From: Ophioderma brevispina
Lineage: Eukaryota; Echinodermata; Ophiuroidea; Amphilepidida; Ophiodermatidae
Length of the DNA: 64,000 bases
Direction of reading: 5' to 3'
Assembly (NCBI GenBank): GCA_023653785.1
Contig: JAMKCH010007110.1
Location: 1 to 64,000, forward strand
Shown here one piece after another: positions 11,445 to 21,430 of the stretch (its first letter is position 1; every line of letters begins with the position of its first letter). Under the pieces are notes generated by a model. It had not been told where the DNA came from and ran no database searches. It worked only from the letters and a program-made list of their open reading frames with translations. The translations under genes and the position numbers were made by a program.

Positions 11445-12378
11445 TTAAGCGTTTTGTGCAAGATTCTAATGTTATTCCAAGAGTTTCCATTGAGTATTTT
11501 TTTCCCGAAAATTAATATTGACAAAAAATGTGGTTTTATTTTTTTATAAACAAATCACACGCCCTCAATGCCCAATAATTTTACTATATCAATAAGTAAC
11601 TTCGATAGAATTTCTCTGAAAATTTCCCATCTATCGAATATAAAGACTATTTGTATTTTGGTGGCGCCTCTAGGTCACGTGGTTATTATCGCTATCATAA
11701 ATTCAACTATGCTGACTAATTATTATTACATTTTAAGTTTCAAAGGAACAAATCACGTTCAGGAATTTTAAGTCTAGTACATGAAGTGTACATGCTTATT
11801 TTGTACGAACAACTTTACTCAATTGTGTCTTTCTCTTTCTCTTCAAATTGCCGAACACATTACAATGTAGTTCAAAGTATATTAAAAATGTATGATGCTC
11901 AATGGGAATTAAAGTGACAATCAGTGATTTACTAAACCAGAGCTCCCTAAAATTAATCAGATTCGGACGGTGTCATTTTGAATCAAACAGAGATGTGCTC
12001 ATAAACCGTGCAAATGACAACATGAAAGTGATCTTATCGATTTATAATCTAAAATATTTAAAATGGTAGGATAAAGGTAGTTCAAGTGAGGCTGTGGAAT
12101 TCGGAACCTACGAACGCAAGCAGTCGACGTTGAGGATAGCGATTAACACATACAGAATTGATCAATAATGTTTATGAAATAAGCATGGGTTCTTAAGATC
12201 AAATTGACGTATTAGTGCTTGTTGATTATTTGGTGGAGCTCATTTTGTGCTGAAAATCTTTGATTGTACCTTTAAAAAATCACACAATATTATTATTTTC
12301 AAACGTAAGTACGATTCAATATTGATTTTGATACATTGAGGCTATGCTCGTAGGCAACTTGGATCTTAACTTTTTAAA
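11445..12378. repeat. Left copy of direct duplication 2 (ends at A-run)
   Basis: The sequence recurs at 12674-13966 with high identity and small indels. It starts at TTAA, which in the right copy is the flank of a TTAA-type MITE, so this copy preserves an empty target. It also holds the empty site for another element at 11975-11982 (ATTTTGAA once only). Confidence 0.88.
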
Positions 12379-12397
12379 AAAAAAAAAAAAAAAAAAA
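12376..12397. other. 22-A run at duplication junction 2 (probable assembly linker)
   Basis: The other copy has three A's at this point, so the excess is 19, the same as at the two other junctions. The base after the run starts in the interior of a transposon, as expected for a contig that began inside a repeat. Confidence 0.75.
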
Positions 12398-12677
12398 TGG
12401 TATCAGAAGAAAGCTACTATTTTTCTCATCTGCCCTGTGAAATCTTAGAGCCAAAGGATATTTGGTTTGGAAGTTATGAGTGAAAATGTGGCCCATTTTG
12501 GTCGACCAATATTTAATTTTACACAGTTCTCTATGGGGCTTACAAAATCACGTTTTTAGCTCTCGCATCAAACGGATTGAAATATAGGCGCGAAACTTTA
12601 CAGCTGGGGTTTTGGAGTGAAGGCCAATCTATCAAGATGCAAACTTCATATCCTTAAATCGGGTCATCCCCCTTTAA
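12398..12677. mobile_element. TTAA-type MITE family, 5'-truncated copy
   Basis: The sequence starts at the internal word TGGTATCAGAAGAAAGC and runs to the terminus ATCGGGTCATCCCCCT followed by TTAA. Fuller copies lie at 41170-41510 and 60303-60652. The left part is missing at the A-run. The paired copy at 11445 shows the uninterrupted TTAA. Confidence 0.8.
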
Positions 12678-13966
12678 GCGTTTTGTGCAAGATTCTAATG
12701 TTATTCCAAGAGTTTCCATTGAGTATTTTTTCCCGAAAATTAATATTGACAAAAAATTTGGTTTTATTTTTTTATAAACAAATCACACGCCCTCAATGCC
12801 CAATAATTTTACTATATCAATAAGTAACTTCGATAGAAAATTTCCCATCTATCGAATATAAAGACTATTTGTACTTGGTGGCGCCTCTAGGTCACGTGGT
12901 TATTATCGCTATCATAAATTCAACTATGCTGACTAATTATTATTACATTTTAAGTTTTAAAGGAACAGATCACGTTCAGGAATTTTAAGTCTAGTACATG
13001 AAGTGTACATGCTTATTTTGTACGAACAACTTTACTCAATTGTATCTTTCTCTTTCTCTTCAAATTGCCGAACACATTACAATGTAGTTCAAAGTATATT
13101 AAAAATGTATGATGCTCAATGGGAATTAAAGTGACAATCAGTGATTTACTAAACCAGAGCTCCCTATAATAAATCAGATTCGGACGGTGTCATTTTGAAC
13201 CCGGGGGGGCACTTGTATTCAAAGGTGGATATGATGCGTGAACAAGAAAACGCGTAAAAAGGGTCTCTTTTTTCCAACAGGCGATGTACGCGCGTACATT
13301 GATTAGGGTGTCAAAAACAGCAAAATATGGGAAAAAGCAACACGAGCAAAGCCGGATAATAAGGATATATTATTAACACAATGCATTGCTTACTTGTTTA
13401 AGGTAGCAAAAACTGACAAAAGACTTGTTTATGGTAGCAAAACAGACAAAAATGCGTGTTTAGGGTATGTTTTTTTGTCGGTGGAAATACTTGTTTAGGG
13501 TGCATTTCGGAAGTCCATGTTCACGCATCATATCCACATTTGAATACAACTGGCCCCCCGGGATTTTGAATCAAACAGAGATGTGCTCATAAACCGTGCA
13601 AATGACAACATGAAAGTGATCTTATCGATTTATAATCTAAACTATTTAAAATGGTAGGATAAAGGTAGTTCAAGTGAGGCTGTGGAATTCGGAACCTACG
13701 AACGCAAGCAGTCGACGTTGAGGATAGCGATTAACACATACAGAATTGATCAATAATGTTTATGAAATAAGCATGGGTTCTTAAGATCAAATTGACGTAT
13801 TAGTGCTTGTTGATTATTTGGTGGAGCTCATTTTGTGCAGAAAATCTTTGATTGTACCTTTAAAAAATCACACAATATTATTATTTTCAAACGTAAGTAC
13901 GATTCAATATTGATTTTGATACATTGAGGCTATGCTCGTAGGCAACTTGGATCTTAACTTTTTAAA
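12674..13966. repeat. Right copy of direct duplication 2, carrying a MITE
   Basis: It matches 11445-12378 after removal of a 363-bp insertion and one 8-bp target copy. It continues past the point where the left copy stops into unique sequence (GCTAAACAGC). Confidence 0.88.
13192..13570. mobile_element. 363-bp hAT-like MITE with 8-bp target duplication
   Basis: The element at 13200-13562 is bounded by ATTTTGAA on both sides (13192-13199 and 13563-13570), while the paired copy has ATTTTGAA once at 11975. Ends are inverted repeats of about 21 bp (CCCGGGGGGGCACTTGTATT against the complement of the right end). Internally it has imperfect tandem words around ACTTGTTTAGGGT. An 8-bp duplication is typical of hAT transposons. 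A related left end is at 45908-45990. Confidence 0.88.
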
Positions 13967-15116
13967 GCTAAACAGCTTATAATTACTAAGAATGTGAAAT
14001 GGTCCTGTAAACGTGATAAGAAAAGAACTAAAATTGTACAGGCATATTTTTTAAACTAGGGGTTGGTGTGGACTACAGGGGGCAGAGGTGAAGGTTAAGA
14101 GTTGGTGGAAGAGTTTAAAGGAGACACAACCTAGTGCACAAGAATTCCCAAGGCTCGAGATAATCTGGCACTGAGGACAAGTACCTTTAGTTAAATCTTT
14201 TGAAGTGGGCAGCAATTTTAATCGTAGTACCCATAATAAGATGCACAATATGAGTGAATTTTATAGTGAGCTTACCAGCAGAACTTAGCGAGGGGAATGA
14301 TGGGATCCAGTGTCGAGGGGTTCACTAAGGCATAGCCATAGATTGTTACCAGTACAGAAATTAAAGCAACTCATGCACAATCAACTTTTACCGTAGCATC
14401 TAATACGTGGGCTAGGGAGACGACCTTCCATATTGCACCATCAAGCTGAGAGCGGGAATTTCACAACGAACAAAGATTATGTATCTGTAGACAGATGCGT
14501 ATGCTCAGAAAAATCTGGAAGGTCCCGCCATTGACTGTTGTTGTGGCGAAATACTCTGGTGGCGAATTCCCCTCCTTTCGGCAGTGGCGAAGTACCAGTG
14601 TCATGAAACACCACACATCTAGCTATTGTGTTCTCCATTGAGTGCTGTACGAATCATTTGTTTCAGCACTGTACCCAAATAGCCTCGTCTACAAGGTCAC
14701 GGTTTATATCTTACATGTTGACATGGTAGCTAGGACACTCTCTCATTGGAGACACTCGGTTTCTTTACACCGGGCACGGCAGAGGAGTAGAGAAGTGGAA
14801 AGGAACGCGCTGTTGATGTGATATGCATTTGCTTTTGCACTATCAGTGATTATATAGACCAGAATACAATAAAACTCATTAAAATCGTCGTTTTATTTTG
14901 GAACGAGCATGAATGTAATTGGCATAAGTGAATACGATCTTGTACAGCCAAAATCTGCCGATTATGATGAAAGTGAGCGTGACCGCGTCCATTTAGCAAG
15001 GTAGCCAAATGTGTACATTACATGTATTGGTATCGTGTTCGTCCATCAGCGATGAAGATGACCATGACAAGACAAATAATTCTCAAAGGATAAAAATCCT
15101 CAAAAGAATTGCGATA
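13967..15116. other. Non-coding stretch without recognised features
   Basis: I see no exon, RNA gene or clear inverted repeat. The minus-strand frame at 14051-14248 has no motif. Confidence 0.4.
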
Positions 15117-15623
15117 TCATGACTTGCGCATGGGTTGGTTTACAGTGAGGGAAAGTTGCGCAGCGTCGACCTCACTCTCTCGCCCAGGATCATCTATATC
15201 CAATGGCAAGACAAAGTCAAGACGACTGGAGATGCTGCTGAATGCAGTGGAAAGCCCAAGGAGACTTTCTGATGTGTTGTTTCCAACAAGGGTTCCACTA
15301 CCCTTATACTCAGATGGAATAGAGCCCACAAGGATATAAAGGATAGGGTTCAGCATTTGGTCCAGTTGCCACCCATACTGTATCATATGGGAATACACCC
15401 GCGTGGACATACTCACAGTTGATGGTTGGGTGTATTCCCATATGATACAGTATGGGTGTATTCCACTACCCTTATACTCAGATGGAATAGAGCCCACAAG
15501 GATATAAAGGAAAGGGTTCAGCATTTGGTCCAGTTGCCACCCATACTGTATCATATGGGAATACACCCAACCATCAACTGTGAGTATGTCCACGTGGGTC
15601 GATGTTGTTGGTATCAGTGTCAC
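15117..15623 (-). CDS. Possible class A GPCR end (TM7 and C-tail), internally duplicated
   Basis: The 168-codon minus-strand frame ends with MRKS and a stop at 15117. It contains YGWQLDQMLNPILYILVG twice (once with F for I). The N-P-[IF]-L-Y segment fits the NPxxY motif of transmembrane helix 7 in rhodopsin-like receptors, which would sit in the plasma membrane and couple to G proteins. A Ser/Thr-rich hydrophilic tail follows the second copy, as in receptor C-tails. Between the copies lies a linker whose DNA is the reverse complement of the sequence preceding the first copy. Upstream, an in-frame stop lies two codons before the GTG that opens the frame, just after a weak AG acceptor. Helices 1-6 were not found. 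It is probably a terminal exon or remnant; the family call rests on one motif. Confidence 0.4.
   Translation of the reverse strand: MTLIPTTSTHVDILTVDGWVYSHMIQYGWQLDQMLNPFLYILVGSIPSEYKGSGIHPYCIIWEYTQPSTVSMSTRVYSHMIQYGWQLDQMLNPILYILVGSIPSEYKGSGTLVGNNTSESLLGLSTAFSSISSRLDFVLPLDIDDPGRESEVDAAQLSLTVNQPMRKS
15293..15594. repeat. 108-bp direct repeat around an inverted 55-bp segment
   Basis: Bases 15293-15400 recur at 15461-15568 with a single visible substitution (GGATAGGG versus GGAAAGGG). Bases 15402-15456 are the reverse complement of 15540-15594. The arrangement looks like template switching during replication and keeps the minus-strand frame open. Confidence 0.9.
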
Positions 15624-15844
15624 TGATCATCTCAGGGCTCGGGTGTCTTGAACCCTACATAGACAACTTAGGTGATGACAACCCACTAAAACCTAGGCAA
15701 CTGGAATGCTGATAAAGGAAAAGAACTAGGAAAAGGGGAAAATGAGCTATGAGAGGTAGAGGTCGCTCAAATCCTCATTGGATTAGGGATGGCTCCCATT
15801 TTAAGAATACGGGCAAAGGTCCCCCATTATTCATTAGGATTACA

Positions 15845-15990
15845 ACACGTGTATGAGTTAGGGTTAGGGTTTGCTGCTGGTTAGGGGTATGGTTGGGGTT
15901 AGTTTTAGGAATAACGGTTAGGGCTATTTTAGGGTTAGGGCTTACAACTCGTTTATGCAGTATGGGTTTGGGTTAGCAGTAAAGATAGGG
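15845..15990. repeat. Degenerate TTAGGG-like tract
   Basis: Irregular GGGTTAGGG words appear several times on the plus strand, mixed with other sequence. This is interstitial telomere-like simple repeat, too degenerate for a chromosome end. Confidence 0.5.
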
Positions 15991-16179
15991 TTTGTTTAGG
16001 GTAAGGGGCTGATGAATACAAACATATATGAAATTGTTTAATAATTTAAAACTATTTTCAGCCTGTCCTACGAGTTGAGGCAACTAAACCCTTATTCGTG
16101 TCGTCCTTTGCCGTGTGGCCAATTGTCAAAAGAACTTAGTTACATTCAGCAACCGCACGGTGAAATACGGAGCCCTCTA

Positions 16180-16365
16180 TGCTACACACCGAAATAAATG
16201 GGCTTGCTTCGCCAGGTAACCCTGCCGTACGACAGGGTAATAACATAGCCCACATTTTCTGCATGAATATCTGTCGAAATACGCAGGCACCCTTGCCGTA
16301 CGGCAATGTCATCTGCCGAAACACCGGGTATTTCAGCATAGCCCAGTATTTCGGCGCAGCAGTTT
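16180..16365. repeat. Dispersed CCGAAA/TTTCGG hairpin repeat, copy 2
   Basis: It shares GCCGTACGGC, CTGCCGAAAC and CCGGGTATTTC words with 540-690, in an arrangement that could form imperfect stems. The overlapping open frames on both strands are a by-product of this structure. Confidence 0.5.
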
Positions 16366-17572
16366 GCTATACGAAGATGCAAGAGAGACTTATAAAGCTT
16401 GATAAGTCCCAAAAATAATCCGTATAACGGAATAGTCTCTGGTTTGTAAAAAAAAATCATTCCATAAAACCAGTAGCTACTTTTTATGTGACCCTTCTCG
16501 CGCTGACTTTTCAAGCCCTGGGGAGTAGTACATAATTATTTTGCGTTGAGTGTTGCAAGAAATCGCTTTTACAGTAATTATTTAAAGGTCAGAACAACGG
16601 GAAGACTTGATTTTGTACAAAAGACGAACTTTATTAAGACTCGAACAAATTAAAAGGGACCATCAAAAGAGTCCTTTTTTCGACAAACTACATTGTAAAA
16701 AGACCATTTTTTCGTTGGCGCAAAGCCAAGAGACAGATATAATAGATGGCTTGGTAACGAGCCATGTAAATATAACATAGTTATCGTAATACAGTTTTCT
16801 AGCAGCCAAAACAAAATCAAAAAATCAAAGGGACCAAATTTACCGCTGTGTGCTTGTCACTAAGTATGACGTGTTGTTTTTCTTTAGTTGTTTTTATTAT
16901 AAAACTTTCATTTAGTAAAGTAGTATATTGACGTACATGTCTTTCCACATACCTCTTATTGTCAATCCACAGGAAGATGCTAGATTATTACACTTAATAT
17001 GACATTTATGTTTTGGTACAAATTTAGAGCAAATTGAATACTAGACATATTTGATGGTGTGCGTTTATAATAGTGCAAGTGTGGCGTATATCCATACAGT
17101 TTAGTGGAATGTGTGCATTATTATGTACAGCACAACAGCATATTGTTACGTTATGTTGAAAATGCCTCTATTCTTAACCGAAAACAATTTTAAGTTTATT
17201 GTTAAAAATGTTTTTGTTTTGTTATGAATATATATGAAAGACTAAACAATATATGTCATGTAATGATAAAATCAAATGTCAAGAAATGTTATGCCTTCTT
17301 GTACACAGCTAGATTCATATCTCAAGCCAGACCAATCTGTTGAAACTGCTTTTTTTATCAGGATCTCAGCGGTAATGTAGAGTATCCTTTCACTAGTTGC
17401 CTAAAGGACATCTTATATAAAAAAATGAAGCTTATTCTATTCAAATTGCCAGGCAGACAAAGAATGTTCTACTGAACAATATGAGGGGAAATCAAATGCG
17501 ACTTCTTTGTAAAATTCCTACCCGCGATGGGTGTTAACCCGGTACGACCACTGGTCCGCTACCAAGGCACTA
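16366..17572. other. AT-rich non-coding stretch
   Basis: No exon, RNA gene or inverted repeat recognised. Confidence 0.4.
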
Positions 17573-17795
17573 CACTCTAAGAAAAAAAGGTGCGAAAGAG
17601 GTTCTAAACTTGTCCTCTATATGGAACCCTGTATGGTTCTTCAACGAACCAAAAATAGTTCTTTAACCTTTTATGGTTCTGTTAGGAACCTTTTTGGGTT
17701 CTCAGATTTTTAAGAACCATTTGTGAGGGTTCCATTCCTGAAGGTTCCATATAGAGGACAAAAAAGGTTCTAAAGCCGTATTTTTTCTTAGAGTG
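17573..17795. mobile_element. 223-bp palindromic MITE, TA target
   Basis: The ends are exact inverted repeats (CACTCTAAGAAAAAA and TTTTTTCTTAGAGTG), flanked by TA on each side. Internally GTCCTCTATATGGAACC is mirrored by GGTTCCATATAGAGGAC, and several GGTTCT/AGAACC words pair. Nearly the whole element can fold into a long hairpin. TA duplication and CACTC termini fit Tc1/mariner-type non-autonomous elements. Confidence 0.85.
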
Positions 17796-18031
17796 TAAGT
17801 TTCGCCGAAAACTCTCAGTCCACATTTTATAGATACATAGAAGGTAGAAACACGATCGTGTATGTAATCATTGCTGTTTTGAAAATATCCAGTATATAAT
17901 GGACCTGTAAATTTATCGGTAAGAAATTGACTGAAATTGGAAGGTTATAATTATTTATCCATACAGAGAATAATCACAAGCTTTGGCAACCTTACACGCA
18001 TGAGGCAGATTGATGTGTATAATGAGTACAC
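17796..18031. other. Short spacer, nothing recognised
   Basis: Unique AT-rich sequence between a MITE and the start of duplication 3. Confidence 0.3.
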
Positions 18032-19433
18032 TAGTAGGTACTCAGTTAAAGAATCTCGCTGTGTAGAAGTAAAGTAGAGTACAATGTTTGACATAACAAT
18101 CAATATTGTGTAATATTGGGAATACGGAACTATAATATGTGCAACTGTAAGGAAGAAAAGAAAACCTCGATAACAGTTACAGACTTCTCCCGCCGAAAAT
18201 CTCTATAGTCTGATTCAAATGTATTTACTCGGAATCCATTTTTGTTTAAATTTTGTATTTTGGCCTCTCTTCCAGGTTATTTTTGTATTGATTTCTTTAT
18301 TAACAATTTCAAAATGCAAATGAAACGATCTACACTACTTGCACGGACACATAAGTGATCGATGGGGTCACATACCTGAGTTGGGCACGATAAAATTCAA
18401 TGTTGATTTACATCAAATACAGAATTAGGTGGATTTAAGAATAAATTACGCCTTGGAGGTACGTCCAAGGTTATTCCATTTGGAATTCACACTACTCCTC
18501 TGGAAGACTTTTGGAATCTATACAACTTCTTTGGAATGAAGAAAACAAAGTTGATCGCAGTTATAAACTTCAAACTTCCTCCGCAGAAAATCTATGTAGA
18601 ATGATCCAAATGTAATTAATCCAGAATTCATTTTTTGTTTTTGCTTTTATTATTTTGACCTTTCTTCCAAGAAAAAAGGGTTTTATGTTATTTTCTATTG
18701 ATTTAATTAACAATTGCGAAGTGAAAAGTGTGTCAAACATACACTAGCTGATCGAACAAAATCGATGTGATCGATGTAGTACATGAGTTGGGCCTGCTGT
18801 AATTCGATGTTGATTTACATCAAATACAAAATTATTTGCGATTCAAGAATAAACTACGAGTTGGAGCTGCATCCCAACGACGCACTATAGCACACGAAAT
18901 AATGGATGAGGCTTAAGAAATGAGGTTCATCCATTTGAATGATTCGAGTGTTACACAGAAGGGTGTGGATTTCAAATGTATGTAGGGCACTTGCACAGGA
19001 GGTTAATAGGGTAACTTGGTCAGACCTGTCGTCCAGAACAACTCAAGCATGCAGAGAATACAAAGGAATCACCTGCAGAAATACCTGAAATGTTCAGGTG
19101 AACCAGGTGCATGCATTGTATTCTTTGCATGCTTGGATGATCTGAAGTGTAAACAAGACAGTTAAGCTTCTTTGAAATGACCCTATAGGCAACGAATGGG
19201 CTAACCATTTGAAACCCAAATACCCCATGGAAGACTTTATCGAAACTTCCGGAGAATCCGTGTCTAATTCTGGAACCTTGCCCACACTTATACCACTTTG
19301 AACACTCCAAAATATAATAACTGGGATGTCAATGTATGCATCTCAAATATACATTGTAGCGGTGACGTTACCAGTTGCGAATTGCGAATTTTTAAAGATC
19401 GTATCTAATTTTAATTTGTAATTGATTTTTTTA
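18032..19433. repeat. Left copy of direct duplication 3 (ends at 20-A run)
   Basis: This 1.4-kb block recurs at 19743-21145 with only scattered substitutions and one-base indels. Within each copy, two blocks are also paralogous: one around 18160-18460 and one around 18550-18860 share CTTCCTCCGC/AAAATCT-type and GTTGATTTACATCAAATAC words. The minus-strand frame at 19020-19310 exists in both copies with no recognisable domain. Confidence 0.9.
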
Positions 19434-19452
19434 AAAAAAAAAAAAAAAAAAA
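19433..19452. other. 20-A run at duplication junction 3 (probable assembly linker)
   Basis: The right copy has one A here and then TGTGAAAC, so the excess is 19 A's, as at the two other junctions. Sequence after the run starts within a dispersed repeat. Confidence 0.75.
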
Positions 19453-19742
19453 CCCTCTGTTGTTTTCTGGCAGGCAAAATATTACAGTCGTTCAATGACA
19501 GACCACATAAAATCTGGTCATAAATTACTTGCAGAACCTTTCTTGATCTAAATCGGTTACAATATACAACTGGTAGCATTAGCAAGCATGCTTAATATGA
19601 ATGTTGGTATTATTTAATTTGAAACCAAAGTTAGAGCAGAAAAACGAAATTCCCTGTGCAAAGTATAGGGGCTTCTGCCTGCCAGTTTCTCTCTTACACC
19701 AACAGGGGGCGCCACAAACATAAACAAATGTCACATCATCTA
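19453..19742. repeat. Dispersed 290-bp repeat, copy 1
   Basis: It matches 49911-50201, sharing TTCTGGCAGGCAAAAT, GACAGACCACATAAA, TAAATTACTTGC and TTGCCTGCCAGTTT-like words in the same order and orientation. Its boundary with the right copy of duplication 3 marks an insertion relative to the left copy. Element class is unknown; no terminal repeats are visible. Confidence 0.75.
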
Positions 19743-21145
19743 TAGTAGGTACTCAGTTAAAGAATCTCGCTGTGTAGAAGTAAAGTAGAGTACAATGTTT
19801 GACATAACAATCAATATTGTGTAATATTGGGAATACGGAACTATAATATGTGCAACTGTAAGGAAGAAAAGAAAACCTCGATAACAGTTACAGACTTCTC
19901 CCGCCGAAAATCTCTATAGTCTGATTCAAATGTATTTACTCGGAATCCATTTTTGTTTAAATTTTGTATTTTGGCCTCTCCTACAGGTTATTTTTGTATT
20001 GATTTCTTTATTAACAATTTCAAAATGCAAATGAAACGATCTACACTACTTGCACGGACACATAAGTGATCGATGAGGTCACATACCCGAGTTGGGCACG
20101 ATAAAATTCAATGTTGATTTACATCAAATACAGAATTAGGTGGATTTAAGAATAAATTACGCCTTGGAGGTGCGTCCAAGGTTATTCCATTTGGAATTCA
20201 CACTACTCCTCTGGAAGACTTTTGGAATCTATACAACTTCTTTGGAATGAAGAAAACAAAGTTGATCGCAGTTATAAACTTCAAACTTCCTCCGCAGAAA
20301 ATCTATGTAGAATGATCCAAATGTAATTAATCCAGAATTCATTTTTTGTTTTTGCTTTTATTATTTTGACCTTTCTTCCAGGAAAAAAAAGGTTTTATGT
20401 TATTTTCTATTGATTTAATTAACAATTGCGAAGTGAAAAGTATGTCAAACATACACTAGCTGATCGAACAAAATCGATGTGATCGATGAGTACATGAGTT
20501 GGCGCCTGCTGTAATTCGATGTTGATTTACATCAAATACAAAATTATTTGCGATTCAAGAATAAACTACGAGTTGGAGCTGCATCCCAACGACGCACTAT
20601 AGCACACGAAATAATGGATGAGGCTTAAGAAATGAGGTTCATCCATTTGAATGATTAGAGTGTTACACAGAAGGGTGTGGATTTCAAATGTATGTAGGGC
20701 ACTTGCACAGGAGGTTAATAGGGTAACTTGGTCAGACCTGTCGTCCAGAACAACTCAAGCATGCAGAGAATACAAAGGAATCACCTGCAGAAATACCTGA
20801 AATGTTCAGGTGAACCAGGTGCATGCATTGTATTCTGTGCATGCTTGGATGATCTGAAGTGTAAACAAGACAGTTAAGCTTCTTTGAAATGACCCTATAG
20901 GCAACGAATGGGCTAACCATTTGAAACCCAAATACCCCATGGAAGACTTTATCGAAACTTCCGGAGAATCCGTGTCTAATTCTGGAACCTTGCCCACACT
21001 TATACCACTTTGAACACTCCAAAATATAATAACTGGGATGTCAATGTATGCATCTCAAATATACATTGTAGCGGTGACGTTACCAGTTGCGAATTGCGAA
21101 TTTTTAAAGATCGTATCTAATTTTAATTTGTAATTGATTTTTTTA
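19743..21145. repeat. Right copy of direct duplication 3
   Basis: Near-identical to 18032-19433 and continuous with unique sequence on the right. It probably represents the other haplotype of the same locus. Confidence 0.9.
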
Positions 21146-21304
21146 TGTGAAACACTTTTACTTAAGAAACCATGCTTAGCAAAGAAAAAATAATGTACGG
21201 CACCTGCAGAAAGTCACAGACATATACTGCGCATAGAGGCGTATCCAGTCCCGTCGATCCCAGGGGACAAATGTAAAATTTGCCTTACCCAGAGTGGCCA
21301 AGCC

Positions 21305-21430
21305 TTAAGCCCCGATATAGTTCCAGTCGCAGCGAGCGATCGGTGCGCGCAATACCGAATTATGACCCAAGATCAAGTGTTACGCATGCTCATGAGCAGA
21401 AATCGCTCGCTGCAACTGGAAGTACCGTGT
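21305..21430. mobile_element. Diverged copy of the TTAA hairpin MITE
   Basis: It has the same CCAGTCGCAGCGAGCG arm as the element at 4525, with the mirrored CGCTCGCTGCAACTGG on the right. TTAA stands on the left only. The internal GCATGC and GTTACGCATGCTCATGA words match the other copy in reverse orientation. Confidence 0.68.

Noticed and set aside
11001..11549. Longest plus-strand ORF (182 codons)
   Set aside because: It crosses a hairpin and runs into a block whose other copy has a frameshift, has no recognisable domain, and no splice or promoter context supports it.
15845..15990. Telomere
   Set aside because: The TTAGGG words are irregular and embedded in other sequence, with non-telomeric DNA on both sides.
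8510..19452. Reading the A-runs as poly-A tails of retrocopied transcripts
   Set aside because: The excess of A's is identical at three junctions, no AATAAA lies just upstream, and the flanks fit contig ends at repeats better. It is not wholly excluded.
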